Shown here piece after piece: positions 24,682-34,481 of a stretch of DNA of 64,000 bases (positions within the stretch are counted from its first letter, which is position 1; each line of letters starts with the position of its first letter). The notes under the pieces were generated by a model. That model saw only the letters and a list, made by a program, of their open reading frames with translations, was not told the origin of the DNA and ran no database searches. Both the position numbers and the translations under genes were made by a program. Origin of the DNA: Rhodanobacteraceae bacterium (GTDB lineage: Bacteria; Pseudomonadota; Gammaproteobacteria; Xanthomonadales; Rhodanobacteraceae); assembly GCA_030123585.1 (NCBI GenBank), contig CP126120.1, positions 1,799,001 through 1,863,000 of the forward strand. The letters are read 5' to 3'.

Positions 24682-25287
24682 ATGCACCTTGTGACGCTCG
24701 CGCTGCTGTTGGCCGCCGGCACCGCAGCCGCCGCGCCGGCGCGCTTCACGATCGACCCGGACCATACCTACCCGAGCTTCGCCGCCGACCACATGGGCCT
24801 TTCGACCTGGCGCGGCAGGTTCGACCACAGCGCCGGCTCGATCACGCTGGACCGTACGAAGCAAACCGGCAGCGTGCACATCGTCACGCAAGTCGCCAGC
24901 ATCGATTTCGGCAATCCGTCGCTGACCCAGATGGTGCTGCGCGACGCGATCCCCGCGGATCTGTGCAAGACGCAATGCGCGTTCTTCGACGCCGCGAAAT
25001 ATCCGACCGCGGTCTATGACGGCAGGCTCGCGGATTTCGTCGATGACGCACCAACACGCGTGATCGGCAAACTGACGCTGCATGGCGTGACCCGGCCGCT
25101 GGACCTGAAGATCGAGCACTTCAAGTGCATCCCCGATCCGATGCTGCACCCGCGCGAGCGTTGCGGCGCGGAAGCCTCGGCCACCTTCAACCGCGCCGAT
25201 TTCGGCATCGACGCCGGCAAGTCGTTCGGCTTCGACATGAAGGTATCGATGCAGATCCAGGTCGAGGCGGTGCAGGACAAGCCGTGA
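24682..25287 (+). CDS. YceI-family periplasmic lipid-binding-like protein
   Basis: 201-aa lipocalin-like YceI protein. The signal peptide is MHLVTLALLLAAGTAAAAPA. The mature part shows FTIDPDHTYPSFAADHMGLSTWRGRF, SIDFGNPSLTQMVLRD, VIGKLTLHGVTRPLDLKI and FNRADFGIDAG, all typical. The ATG at 24682 has GGAG nine nt upstream; an ATG at 24661 is also in frame. In other bacteria YceI proteins bind isoprenoid chains; the ligand here is unknown. Confidence 0.92.
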   Translation: MHLVTLALLLAAGTAAAAPARFTIDPDHTYPSFAADHMGLSTWRGRFDHSAGSITLDRTKQTGSVHIVTQVASIDFGNPSLTQMVLRDAIPADLCKTQCAFFDAAKYPTAVYDGRLADFVDDAPTRVIGKLTLHGVTRPLDLKIEHFKCIPDPMLHPRERCGAEASATFNRADFGIDAGKSFGFDMKVSMQIQVEAVQDKP

Positions 25288-25354
25288 CGTCTTGCCCGTG
25301 CAGACGTCCCGATTGGGCGATACCCTGAAGCCCTTTCCCGCGGGGAACATCGTC

Positions 25355-26749
25355 ATGTCCATGCATCGCACATTGTTGGCCGGCTGCCTCGCGATGGCGC
25401 TCGGCTGTTCTTCGCTGGCCACCGCGGAAACCACGCAGCAGGCGATGCCGGAAACCATGGACATGCTGCGCCATGCGATCGCGGCGCAGACGGTGCAGGG
25501 CAAGGACCAGGTTCCCGCATTCGCGCAGTACCTCGCGGGCAAGCTGGAATCGGCGGGGCTCGCCAAGTCCGACATCGAGATCATTCCGGTCGAACATACC
25601 GCCGCGCTGGTGGTGCACTACCGCGGCAGCGACAAGAACCTGAAGCCGATCCTGCTGTCGGCGCACATGGACGTGGTCGCCGCGAATCCGGCCGACTGGC
25701 AGCGCGATCCGTTCAAGCTGATCGAGGAAAACGGTTATCTGTACGGCCGCGGCGTGGCCGACATGAAGACCAACGTGATCGCGCTGATCGAGACGATGAT
25801 GCGCTTCAAGCGCGAACACTACGTGCCCAAGCGCAGCATGATCCTGGTGTTTTCGGGCGACGAGGAGACCGAGATGGCCTCCACCCGCGAACTTGCCAGG
25901 CGCTACCACGATGCCGAGTTCCTGCTCAACGCCGACGCCGGCGGCGGCACCTTGAATGCACAAGGCAAGCCGGTGGTGTACGAAATCCAGGCGGCTGAAA
26001 AAACCTACGCCGATTTCAAGTTGACCGTCACCTCGGCCGGCGGCCATTCCAGCGAACCCAATCCGCCGAAGAACGCGATCTATCGATTGGCGAAGGCGCT
26101 CGATCGCGTGGCCGCGTATCAATTCCCGGTGCAGCACAGCGAAATCACGTTGGCCTCGTTGAAGGCGACAGGCGAGCACAACACCGGTCCGATCGCGGAG
26201 GCGATGCGCGCGTTCGCCGCGAATCCGAATGACGCAAAAGCGGCCGCAGTGCTCTCGGCCGACCCGGCCTACGTCGGCCAGATCCGCACCACCTGCGTCG
26301 CCACGATGCTTGACGGCGGCCACGCCTTGAACGCGCTGCCGCAGCGCGCCGACGCCAACATCAACTGCCGCATCTTCCCCGGCACGCACGTCGCCGCCGT
26401 GCAGGAAGCCCTCGCGAAGGCGATCGATGACCCGAGCGTCAAGCTCACCGTGCGCCCGCCGCCGCCGGTGGAAAGCCCGGCCTCGCCGCTGCGCAAGGAC
26501 GTGGTCGATGCGGTCAGCGCGACGATCCATCAGCGCTATCCAGGCCTCGACATCGTGCCCGGCATGTCGGCCGGCGCTTCCGACAGCATGTATTTCCGCA
26601 ATGCCGGGGTACCAAGCTACGGCGTCGATCCGACTTTTGCCAAGCCCAACGACACCTTTGCGCACGGCCTCAACGAAAAGCTACTGGCTTTCAACGTGCC
26701 GTGGGCGCTGGATTTCTGGCACGCGTTGCTCACGAAGCTCACGCAGTGA
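25355..26749 (+). CDS. Secreted M20-family metallopeptidase
   Basis: 464-aa exported zinc peptidase of the M20/M25/M40 clan. Signal peptide [24 protein letters not shown]; the Cys in ALGC could make it a lipoprotein. Metal and catalytic motifs are [28 protein letters not shown] and [10 protein letters not shown], with the dimerisation domain opened by [21 protein letters not shown]-terminal [21 protein letters not shown] is family-typical. It probably trims peptides in the periplasm or outside the cell. Confidence 0.93.
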   Translation: MSMHRTLLAGCLAMALGCSSLATAETTQQAMPETMDMLRHAIAAQTVQGKDQVPAFAQYLAGKLESAGLAKSDIEIIPVEHTAALVVHYRGSDKNLKPILLSAHMDVVAANPADWQRDPFKLIEENGYLYGRGVADMKTNVIALIETMMRFKREHYVPKRSMILVFSGDEETEMASTRELARRYHDAEFLLNADAGGGTLNAQGKPVVYEIQAAEKTYADFKLTVTSAGGHSSEPNPPKNAIYRLAKALDRVAAYQFPVQHSEITLASLKATGEHNTGPIAEAMRAFAANPNDAKAAAVLSADPAYVGQIRTTCVATMLDGGHALNALPQRADANINCRIFPGTHVAAVQEALAKAIDDPSVKLTVRPPPPVESPASPLRKDVVDAVSATIHQRYPGLDIVPGMSAGASDSMYFRNAGVPSYGVDPTFAKPNDTFAHGLNEKLLAFNVPWALDFWHALLTKLTQ

Positions 26750-26755
26750 CGCGCC

Positions 26756-26784
26756 TTGGGCGGCTTGGCGGGCGCCGCTAGAAT
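26756..26784 (+). promoter_or_regulatory. Predicted sigma70 promoter of prfC
   Basis: TTGGGC (26756-26761) and TAGAAT (26779-26784) are separated by 17 nt, about 32 nt upstream of the prfC ATG. Prediction only. Confidence 0.5.
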
Positions 26785-26816
26785 GGTGGGTTTGCGTTGC
26801 ACGCGAAGCCGCTTCC

Positions 26817-28433
26817 ATGTCCGACCCTTCCACCGCCCACCACCTTCAAGAGACGCGGCACCGCCGCACGTTCGCGATCATTTCGCATCCGGACGCCGGC
26901 AAGACTACGCTGACCGAAAAGCTGCTGCTGTTCGGCGGCGCGATCCAGATGGCGGGCGCGGTGAAGTCGCGCAAGTCCGCGCGTCACGCGACGTCCGACT
27001 GGATGGCGATGGAAAAGGAGCGCGGCATTTCGGTCACCTCGTCGGTGATGCAGTTTCCGTACGAAGGCCGCATCGTCAACCTGCTGGACACGCCAGGCCA
27101 CGCGGACTTTTCCGAGGACACCTACCGCGTGCTGACGGCGGTCGATTCCGCGCTGATGGTGATCGACTGCGCCAAGGGCGTCGAGGAACGCACGATCAAG
27201 TTGATGGACGTGTGCCGGCTGCGCACCACACCGATCATGACCTTCATCAACAAGCTCGACCGCGAGGGCCGCTCGCCGATCGAACTGCTGGATGAAGTCG
27301 AAAGCGTGTTGAAGATCCAGTGCGCGCCGGTGACCTGGCCGATCGGGATGGGCAAGCGCCTCAAGGGTGTGTATCACCTCATCGACGATGAAGTGCACCT
27401 GTACGAATCGGGCCGCAATTTCACGCGCCAGGATTCGACGATCCTGCAAGGCCTCGACGATCCCGAACTCGAGCGCCGCATCGGCGCCGGCGCGCTGGCC
27501 GAACTGCGCGAGGAACTGGAACTGGTCCAAGGCGCTTCGCATCCTTTCGACCTCAAGAAATATCTCGCGGGCGAGCAGACGCCGGTGTTCTTCGGCTCGG
27601 CCGTCAACAACTTCGGCGTGCAGCCGCTGCTGGATTTCTTCGTCGCGCACGCGCCCTCGCCGCAGCCGCGCGCTGCGGCGACGCGCGAGGTGTCGCCCGA
27701 CGAGGAAAAGTTCTCGGGCTTCGTGTTCAAGATCCAGGCCAACATGGACCCCGCGCACCGCGACCGCGTGGCGTTCCTGCGCGTGTGCTCGGGCCGCTAC
27801 GCATCGGGCATGAAGGCGCTGCAGGTGCGCACCGGCAAGGAAGTGAAACTCGCGAACGCGTTGACCTTCATGGCGTCCGAGCGCGAGATCGCGGAAGAAG
27901 CGTATCCCGGCGACGTGATCGGCCTGCACAACCACGGCACGATCTCGATCGGCGACAGTTTCAGCGAAGGCGAACGGCTGGTGTTCACCGGCATCCCCAA
28001 CTTCGCGCCTGAACTGTTCCGCCGCGCGCACCTGCGCGATCCGCTGAAGATGAAGGCACTGCGCGCGGGCCTCGCGCAATTGTCCGAGGAAGGCGCAACG
28101 CAGTTCTTCCGCCCGCTGATGTCGAACGACTTGATCCTCGGCGCGGTCGGCGTGCTGCAGTTCGACGTCGCCGCGTACCGGTTGCAGGACGAATACAACG
28201 TCGATTGCGTGTTCGAAAACGTCGGCGTCGTCACTGCGCGCTGGGTGCATTGCGACGATGCGAAAAAGCTTGCCGAATTCCGCGAACGCAACGCCTCGCA
28301 CCTCGCGCTGGATGCCGCCGAACAACTGGTGTACCTCGCGCCCACCCGCGTGAACCTGCAACTCGCGCAGGAACGTTGGCCGCAGGTCCGCTTCACCGAC
28401 ACGCGCGAACACGCCAGCGCGATGGCGATGTAG
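26817..28433 (+). CDS. prfC: Peptide chain release factor 3
   Basis: Translational GTPase that recycles RF1/RF2 from the ribosome. The 538-aa product from the ATG at 26817 has G1 HPDAGKTT (24-31), the switch region [22 protein letters not shown]3 [14 protein letters not shown] and G4 [11 protein letters not shown]. The C-terminal part ([23 protein letters not shown], after [20 protein letters not shown]) is diagnostic for RF3 rather than EF-G. Length is normal. Confidence 0.97.
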   Translation: MSDPSTAHHLQETRHRRTFAIISHPDAGKTTLTEKLLLFGGAIQMAGAVKSRKSARHATSDWMAMEKERGISVTSSVMQFPYEGRIVNLLDTPGHADFSEDTYRVLTAVDSALMVIDCAKGVEERTIKLMDVCRLRTTPIMTFINKLDREGRSPIELLDEVESVLKIQCAPVTWPIGMGKRLKGVYHLIDDEVHLYESGRNFTRQDSTILQGLDDPELERRIGAGALAELREELELVQGASHPFDLKKYLAGEQTPVFFGSAVNNFGVQPLLDFFVAHAPSPQPRAAATREVSPDEEKFSGFVFKIQANMDPAHRDRVAFLRVCSGRYASGMKALQVRTGKEVKLANALTFMASEREIAEEAYPGDVIGLHNHGTISIGDSFSEGERLVFTGIPNFAPELFRRAHLRDPLKMKALRAGLAQLSEEGATQFFRPLMSNDLILGAVGVLQFDVAAYRLQDEYNVDCVFENVGVVTARWVHCDDAKKLAEFRERNASHLALDAAEQLVYLAPTRVNLQLAQERWPQVRFTDTREHASAMAM

Positions 28434-28497
28434 AGCCGCTTGCATCTGCACCCACGCAAGCAGACACTGCCTGTCCGAACCGGCCCGCTGCCGGCGA

Positions 28498-30276
28498 GTG
28501 CGAGAGAAAATCGTGGCAAACGCGCGCAGTTTCATCGGCGAACTGAAAAGGCGCAACGTGCTGCGCGCCTGCGCGTTCTACGCCGCCGCGGCATGGGCGC
28601 TGGCGCAAGGCGTTTCGCAACTGAGTCCCGCATTCGGTCTGCCCGACTGGACGACGCGCTGGTTCGTGATCGCGTGCATCATCGGCTTCCCGTTCTGGAC
28701 CGCCTTCGCGTGGTTTTACGAATGGACACCGCACGGCCTGAAGCGCGAGAGCGAAGTCGAGCGCGACCAATCGATCACGCGCAGCACCGGCCGCAAGCTG
28801 AATTTCTGGATCATCGGCGCGCTCGCGGTCGCGGTGGTGTTGCTGCTGACCAACTCGTTGGTCTGGCACAAGGGCGCCGGATTCCAACCTGCCGACGCCG
28901 CTTTCAACCCGCCCGCGGACTCCATCGTGGTGCTGCCGTTCGCCAATCTCTCCGACGACCCCGGCCAGAAATATTTCAGCAACGGCATCACGGAAGAGCT
29001 GACCGGCGCGCTAGGCCAGAACACCGGGCTGGCAGTGATCGCCTGGGATACGGCATCCCGATTCGCCGACAGCAAGCAAACGCCGGCCGAAATCGGCAAG
29101 GCGCTGAACGTCGCGCACATCCTCGATGGCACCATCCAGCGCGAAGGCGACACGGTGCGGGTTTCGGTGGAACTGGTCGATTCCGTCACCGGCCGGGAGT
29201 TGTGGTCCGAGCACTACGACGATTCCTTCAAGAACATCTTCGCGGTGCAGGACAGGATTTCCGCCGCGATCGCGCAGGCGCTGAAGGTGAAGTTTGCCGG
29301 CATGCAGGCCGCGCCCACGCTGAATCCGCAGGCGCATGAACTCTATCTCAAGGGGCTCGCGTCCATGGCTCGCTTCACGGCAGCGGGTGCGCAGGCCGCG
29401 CAGGATTATTTCCAGCAGACGCTGAAGCTCGATTCCAATTACGCCGATGCCTGGGCCGGACTCGCGCACAGCTACCTGCAGTTGTCGGAGGTCTCGACGC
29501 TGCCGTTGAAGGAAGCCCTGCCCAGGACGCGCGCGGCGGCCGAAAAAGCGCTATCGCTGGATTCGCGCAACGTCAACGCGTTTGTGGCACTGGGTCTCGC
29601 TGATGCCAACGACAACCGCATCGCCGAGGCCAAGACGGAATTCGAGCGGGCGCTGGCCATCGACCCCAGCAATGCGGGGGCGCACATGAATTTCGGCCTT
29701 GTGTTGCCGCTCAAGCAAGCGCTGGTCCAGGAACAGGAAGCCGCGCGGCTGGATCCCGACGATACGCTCGCGCAGAACAATCTTGCCGTGCTGTATCAGG
29801 ATCTGGGCGACTGGCCGCAGATGGTAGCGGCGCTGCAAGCGTTGAACAAGCTATCGCCGCATGAAATTGACGCTGCGTTCGGTTTCGCCCTCGCCTACAC
29901 GCAGATGAAGCGTGGCGAGGATGCGGTGAAGGCCTTCGATCTGGTGCAGCCGGCAACGGCGCTGGACAAGCAACTGGTGGACGCCGGCCGGCTGACCTAT
30001 CAGGCGCTGTTGCAACCATCATTGCGACCCGAGGCACTCGCCGCGCTGGACACGCTGCGCCATGTCGACCTCAGTCCCTTCGCGCAAAGCGATCTGTTGC
30101 AGCTCTATCTGGCACTCGGTGAGAAAGACACCGCCCTGCAAATGCTCACCGGCAACTGCACCGCCAATCCAATCGGCTGCAGCGACCTCAAAGTCAATCC
30201 GGTCTTCGCGCCACTGCGCGGCGATCTGCGCTTCGAGAGATTGTCGAAACAGTACGCCACCCTGACGTCGCAGTAG
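28498..30276 (+). CDS. Membrane-anchored TolB/FlgO-like and TPR protein
   Basis: 592-aa protein of the type often found beside adenylate cyclase-like or TPR regulators. Three hydrophobic helices lie at about 22-41, 54-74 and 102-122. Then comes a TolB_N/FlgO-like domain (DSIVVLPFANLSDDPGQKYF, ITEELTGALGQ, VAHILDGTIQREGDTVRVSVELVDSVTGRELWSEHYD) and, from about 300, several TPR units (YADAWAGLAHSYLQL, NVNAFVALGLADAND, DDTLAQNNLAVLYQDLGDW). The start may be GTG 28498 or GTG 28513; the latter has GAGAG at good spacing. No catalytic or DNA-binding domain is present, so it is probably a scaffold; its partner is unknown. Confidence 0.8.
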   Translation: MREKIVANARSFIGELKRRNVLRACAFYAAAAWALAQGVSQLSPAFGLPDWTTRWFVIACIIGFPFWTAFAWFYEWTPHGLKRESEVERDQSITRSTGRKLNFWIIGALAVAVVLLLTNSLVWHKGAGFQPADAAFNPPADSIVVLPFANLSDDPGQKYFSNGITEELTGALGQNTGLAVIAWDTASRFADSKQTPAEIGKALNVAHILDGTIQREGDTVRVSVELVDSVTGRELWSEHYDDSFKNIFAVQDRISAAIAQALKVKFAGMQAAPTLNPQAHELYLKGLASMARFTAAGAQAAQDYFQQTLKLDSNYADAWAGLAHSYLQLSEVSTLPLKEALPRTRAAAEKALSLDSRNVNAFVALGLADANDNRIAEAKTEFERALAIDPSNAGAHMNFGLVLPLKQALVQEQEAARLDPDDTLAQNNLAVLYQDLGDWPQMVAALQALNKLSPHEIDAAFGFALAYTQMKRGEDAVKAFDLVQPATALDKQLVDAGRLTYQALLQPSLRPEALAALDTLRHVDLSPFAQSDLLQLYLALGEKDTALQMLTGNCTANPIGCSDLKVNPVFAPLRGDLRFERLSKQYATLTSQ

Positions 30277-30282
30277 GGGTTC

Positions 30283-32760
30283 TCAGGCGATGTGCAGCGA
30301 GCGTTGCGTATCGGCGCCGCCGTGCACGACCTTCGCGCGCAGTTCCTCGGGATCGAAATCGTCCACGTTGATGAACTCTGCCGTCGCGCGGCGCAGGCGC
30401 TCCAGCAATGCGCGCTCGGTCTCGCTGATCGCGCCTTCCTTCTGCGCCTCGGCCAGTTGCTCGAAGTAGTCGTGCGACTGGATGGTGCCGGCCTTCACGG
30501 CTTTCAGGAACTTGCGCTCGATCGGCTCGGCCGCGACCACGTCGGGCAGCAGCGCGTGCATCCGGCCGACCGGGTTATTGGCGTTGGGCGTCAGGTACAT
30601 GCCCGCGACCAGCGCATCGCGCGCCGCACTCGGCGCGGTGATCAGCGCCGCGACGCGGCGGCCCAGGCGATCGGACGGCGGCACTTCGCGCCGCCCGAAC
30701 GGGAACACCAGCGTGTGCACCAGCCACGCGACCGGGCGCACCGGGAAGTTGCGGATCACGCCGTCCAGCGCCATCTGCATCCGCCACACCGAATCGTGGA
30801 ACGCCCACGCCAGCAGCGGCCGCTCGATTTCCGGACGGCCCTCGTCCTCGTAGCGTTTCAGCATCGCCGAGCAGATGTAGAGGTACGACAACACGTCGCC
30901 GAGGCGCGCGGAAATCTTTTCCTTGAACTTCAACTTGCCGCCCAGCACGCCCATCGCGGTATCGGACAACAGCGCGAGGCACGCGGAGTAGCGGTTCAAC
31001 TTGCGGTAGTAGCGGCGCGTGTAGGCGTCGCCCGGCGCGCGGCCGAACTTCGCGAACGTCACGCCCAGCACGAAGGCGCGCGCGGCGTTGGAGATGCCGA
31101 AACCCAGGTGCCCGAACAACGCCTCGTCGAATCCGCGCAGCGCCTTCGCGCGGTCGCGTTCGTGCACCGCCTGCATTTCCTTGAGGATCCACGGATGGCA
31201 GCGGATCGCACCCTGGCCGAAGATCATCAGGCTGCGGGTCATGATGTTGGCGCCTTCGACCGTGATCGGAATCGGCGCGCCCTGCCACATCCGGCCGAGG
31301 TAATTCGACGGCCCCAACTGGATGCCCTTGCCGCCATGCACGTCCATCGCGTCCTGCACCACGATGCGGCCGAGGTCGGTGGCGTGGCACTTGGCGATGG
31401 CCGAGGCGACGGCCGGTTTCTCGCCGCGATCTACTGCCGCCGCGGATGCGCGCGACAGCGCCGTGACCGCATAGGCGTAGCCGCCGATCCGCGCCAGCGC
31501 TTCCTCGACACCCTCGAAACGCGCGACCGCGAGGCCGAACTGCTTGCGGATGCGCGCGTAGGCGCCGGTCGCCGCCACCGCGAGCCGCACGAAACCGGTC
31601 GCGTTGGACGGCAACGAAATGCCGCGCCCCACCGACAGGCACTCGACCAGCATCCGCCAGCCGTGTCCGGCCATGTGCGGGCCGCCGATCAGCGTGTCGA
31701 TCGGCACGAACACGTCCTTGCCGCGCAGCGGGCCGTTCTGGAACGGAATGTTGAGCGGAAAATGCCGGCGGCCGATTTCGAGACCTTTGGTTTCGCGCGG
31801 AATCAACGCCAGCGTGATGCCGAGGTCATCCTTGTCGCCCAGCAGGTGCTCGGGGTCGTACATCCGGAACGCCAAGCCCACCAAGGTCGCGACCGGCGCC
31901 AGCGTGATGTAGCGCTTGTCGAAGGTGAGCTTGATGCCCAGCGTTTCCTTGCCATCGACCATTTGTTTGCAGACGATGCCGTAATCGGGAATCGAGGTGG
32001 CGTCGGATCCCGCGTAAGGACCGGTCAGCGCGAAACATGGGATTTCGCGGCCATCGGCGAGCCGCGGCAGGTAATGATTTTTCTGCGCGTCGCTGCCGTA
32101 ATGCAGCAGCAACTCGGCCGGGCCCAGCGAGTTCGGCACCGCCACCAGCGACGACAGCGTCGCGGAAATACTGGACAACTTCTGCAGCACCGCCGAATGC
32201 GCCAGCGCCGAGAACTCGAGCCCGCCGTAGCGCTTGGGGATGATCATCGCAAAGAAGCCCTTGCGCTTGATGAAATCCCAGATCTCCGGCGGCAGGTCGG
32301 CAATTTCATGCGTGATGTGCCAGTCGTCGACCATGCGGCACAGTTCCTCGCACGGGCCGTCGAGGAACGCTTGTTCCTCGGCGGAAAGCTGCGGCTTCGG
32401 CTCCGACAACAACTTCGACCAGTCCGGCTTGCCGGAAAACAGTTCGCCCTCGAAACCGACCGTGCCGGCGTCCAGCGCGACCTGTTCCGTCTCCGAAATC
32501 GTCGGCAGCACGCGCTTGAACAATTTCAAGAGCGGCGCAGCGAACAGCGCGCGGCGCAGTGGCGTCGCGTTCAGCGGCAGCGCGACCAGCACCACGAAGA
32601 TGCCGAGCAGCGCCCACATCGGCGTCAATGCATGCAGGCCGATGCCGACCACGAGGATGGTCACGATGGTCGCCAGCGTCCATTGCCAAAGCCGCGCGCG
32701 GAAGTACGCGCAAACGAGTCCGGCGATGGCGACGCAAATCAGGATGACGATGATGCTCAT
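30283..32760 (-). CDS. fadE: Long-chain acyl-CoA dehydrogenase FadE
   Basis: First oxidation step of fatty acid beta-oxidation. The 825-aa protein is the large FadE type, with two N-terminal hydrophobic helices (about 3-19, 28-62) anchoring it to the membrane. The ACAD domain has FFAMIIPKRYGGLEFSALAHS, CFALTGPYAGSDATSIPDYG, FGLAVARFEGVEEALARI and MDVHGGKGIQLGPSNYLGR. A C-terminal DUF1974 region of about 290 aa completes the fold. The ATG overlaps the stop of the upstream hydrolase (ATGA). The operon is divergent from a TetR gene with shared operators, which suggests regulation by an acyl compound (inference). Confidence 0.95.
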   Translation of the reverse strand: MSIIVILICVAIAGLVCAYFRARLWQWTLATIVTILVVGIGLHALTPMWALLGIFVVLVALPLNATPLRRALFAAPLLKLFKRVLPTISETEQVALDAGTVGFEGELFSGKPDWSKLLSEPKPQLSAEEQAFLDGPCEELCRMVDDWHITHEIADLPPEIWDFIKRKGFFAMIIPKRYGGLEFSALAHSAVLQKLSSISATLSSLVAVPNSLGPAELLLHYGSDAQKNHYLPRLADGREIPCFALTGPYAGSDATSIPDYGIVCKQMVDGKETLGIKLTFDKRYITLAPVATLVGLAFRMYDPEHLLGDKDDLGITLALIPRETKGLEIGRRHFPLNIPFQNGPLRGKDVFVPIDTLIGGPHMAGHGWRMLVECLSVGRGISLPSNATGFVRLAVAATGAYARIRKQFGLAVARFEGVEEALARIGGYAYAVTALSRASAAAVDRGEKPAVASAIAKCHATDLGRIVVQDAMDVHGGKGIQLGPSNYLGRMWQGAPIPITVEGANIMTRSLMIFGQGAIRCHPWILKEMQAVHERDRAKALRGFDEALFGHLGFGISNAARAFVLGVTFAKFGRAPGDAYTRRYYRKLNRYSACLALLSDTAMGVLGGKLKFKEKISARLGDVLSYLYICSAMLKRYEDEGRPEIERPLLAWAFHDSVWRMQMALDGVIRNFPVRPVAWLVHTLVFPFGRREVPPSDRLGRRVAALITAPSAARDALVAGMYLTPNANNPVGRMHALLPDVVAAEPIERKFLKAVKAGTIQSHDYFEQLAEAQKEGAISETERALLERLRRATAEFINVDDFDPEELRAKVVHGGADTQRSLHIA

Positions 32761-33674
32761 GGCTGACCTCGCAAGCCGGCCGCGCGTGGACGCGGTGCAG
32801 TGGTTTCCAAGTCGAGTGTATTCAGGAACGGTTCGATCGCCCCCGTGAACGCGGCATTGTCGTCGCCCGCCAGGGTGTGGGTGGCGTGCGGAACTTCGAC
32901 GTGCACGGCATGCGGCACGCTGTCGAGGAATTCACCGACGGTGGCGTCAGACACGATGTCGCTGCGCCCGCCCGACACCAGCAGCACGGGGACGTCGATG
33001 TTGCGTGCGGCATCCAGCAGCCGCTGCTGATGGCGCTCGCCTTCGTGCGCCACGGTGTCGAGGAGGGCCGGATCCCAATGCCAGCGCAGGCGTCCGTCCT
33101 CGCCGCGCTTGAGCAGTTGCGCGAGTTCATCACGATCCTTGCGGCGGCGGCGCTGCGGCAGGTACGCGGCCACTTCAGCGGCGGCCTCGTCGAGCGACGC
33201 GAAACCGCGCGGGTGCGCGCGCATGAAGCCGAGCATGCGCTCCACGCCCGCGGTTTCCCAGCGCGGCGTGATGTCCACCAGCACCAGCGCGCGGAAGGGA
33301 TCGGGGCGAATCTCGCCGGCAGCCACCAATCCAAGCAGGCCACCCAGCGATGCGCCCACCAGCACTGGCGGCTGCCCCAACGAATGGGCAACGACCAGCA
33401 GGTCGTCGACGAATTGTTCCAGTCGATAACGGCCGCCCGCGACCCGGCCGCTGTCGCCATGGCCGCGCGCATCGAAAGCGAGCGTGCGCCACCCGCGTTC
33501 GGCCATGGATTCGGCCGTGCGGGTCCATGCGCGCCGGCTCTGACCGAAACCGTGCGCGAACAACACTGACGGTGCATCGACAGGACCACGCGCTTCGACG
33601 GCGAGCGGCACGCCATCGCGCGCCGGTACGGTGTCGAACTTGCTGATGCTTGGACCGGGAGCCGGCTTTTCCAT
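32757..33674 (-). CDS. Alpha/beta-hydrolase
   Basis: 305-aa serine hydrolase. From the ATG at 33674 it shows the oxyanion-hole HGFGQSRRAW (H41), FDARGHGDSG, and nucleophile Ser109 in VGASLGGLLG. The acid and His are expected in SGGRSDIVSDATVGEF and VPHATHTLAGDD. Substrate is unknown; an acyl-CoA thioesterase or ester hydrolase role would suit its translational coupling to fadE. A start at 33710 in the same frame would run through both operator elements and is rejected. Confidence 0.88.
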   Translation of the reverse strand: MEKPAPGPSISKFDTVPARDGVPLAVEARGPVDAPSVLFAHGFGQSRRAWTRTAESMAERGWRTLAFDARGHGDSGRVAGGRYRLEQFVDDLLVVAHSLGQPPVLVGASLGGLLGLVAAGEIRPDPFRALVLVDITPRWETAGVERMLGFMRAHPRGFASLDEAAAEVAAYLPQRRRRKDRDELAQLLKRGEDGRLRWHWDPALLDTVAHEGERHQQRLLDAARNIDVPVLLVSGGRSDIVSDATVGEFLDSVPHAVHVEVPHATHTLAGDDNAAFTGAIEPFLNTLDLETTAPRPRAAGLRGQP

Positions 33675-33723
33675 ACGCACAAGTATGGATTTGTACTGGG
33701 CACCTGTCAATACGCTAAAGTAT
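33673..33723. promoter_or_regulatory. Twin TetR-type operators between the hydrolase-fadE operon and tetR
   Basis: Two copies of an inverted repeat, ATACGCACAAGTAT at 33673-33686 and ATACGCTAAAGTAT at 33710-33723, both followed by GG, are 37 nt apart in the same orientation. One overlaps the start codon of the hydrolase, the other the first codon of tetR. Occupation would block both genes. Confidence 0.75.
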
Positions 33724-34351
33724 GGTCATGCCCGTCGAATCCGCGACCACGACCCACCCGCGCGAAACCGTGCGGCCCGGTCGGGCGCATGCGCGTTTGT
33801 CCGCGACGGACTGGGAACACGGCGCGCTCGACATGCTCGCCGAGGAAGGCGTCGCCGGTCTCGCCATCGAAGCGCTGGCGCGGCGTCTGGGCGTCACCAA
33901 GGGCAGTTTCTACTGGCATTTCAAGAATCGCGAAGCCTTGTTGCAGGCCGCGCTGGACCGTTGGGAAGCCGACGACGAACGCGAGCTGCAGGCGCACATC
34001 GGCACGGCCGGCGGCAACCCGCGCGAAAGGCTCGGCGCGCTGTTCCGCTGGGTATCCGGCGAAATCCAGTCGCACCGTGTCTATGCTGCGCTGCTGCAGG
34101 CGCTGGACCACCCGCAGGTGAGGCCGATGATGACGCGCGTCTCGCAGCGGCGGATGGATCTGCTGGAAGTGGCGTTCCGGCAAGCCGGACTCGCGAGCGA
34201 GGATGCGCGCCATCGGGCACGGCTCACCTACGCGGCTTACGTGGGTTTCCTGCAACTGAATGTGGCGCTCGAACTGCCGCACCTCTCGCACGAACAGTAC
34301 GAGGCCTACGTCGAGCACGTGATCGGCGCGCTGGTGCCGCGCATGGGCTGA
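33722..34351 (+). CDS. TetR-family transcriptional repressor
   Basis: 209-aa regulator with a standard TetR N-terminal helix-turn-helix: ALDMLAEEGVAGLAIEALARRLGVTKGSFYWHFKNREALLQAAL. The C-terminal domain (about 80-209) is the ligand/dimer domain and is not specific enough to name the effector. It starts at ATG 33722, or at the second ATG 33728. It is divergent from the hydrolase-fadE operon and almost certainly binds the twin operators in the shared region. Confidence 0.9.
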   Translation: MVMPVESATTTHPRETVRPGRAHARLSATDWEHGALDMLAEEGVAGLAIEALARRLGVTKGSFYWHFKNREALLQAALDRWEADDERELQAHIGTAGGNPRERLGALFRWVSGEIQSHRVYAALLQALDHPQVRPMMTRVSQRRMDLLEVAFRQAGLASEDARHRARLTYAAYVGFLQLNVALELPHLSHEQYEAYVEHVIGALVPRMG

Positions 34352-34481
34352 CTCCGCTCCGCGCAGCGTCATGCTGCAACCGCACAAATTCCGCGCCTCG
34401 CGCTGCCTTGCAATGGACGCAGGCGGAGACTACCGTCACAAACCCTCCCTTTCCGGCGGTGCCGCGGCACCGGAATCCCTG

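Noticed and set aside
30292-32766. Very long + strand open frame (824 codons) opposite fadE
   Set aside because: It mirrors fadE codon structure in a GC-rich genome, has low-complexity Arg/His-rich translation and no recognisable motif.
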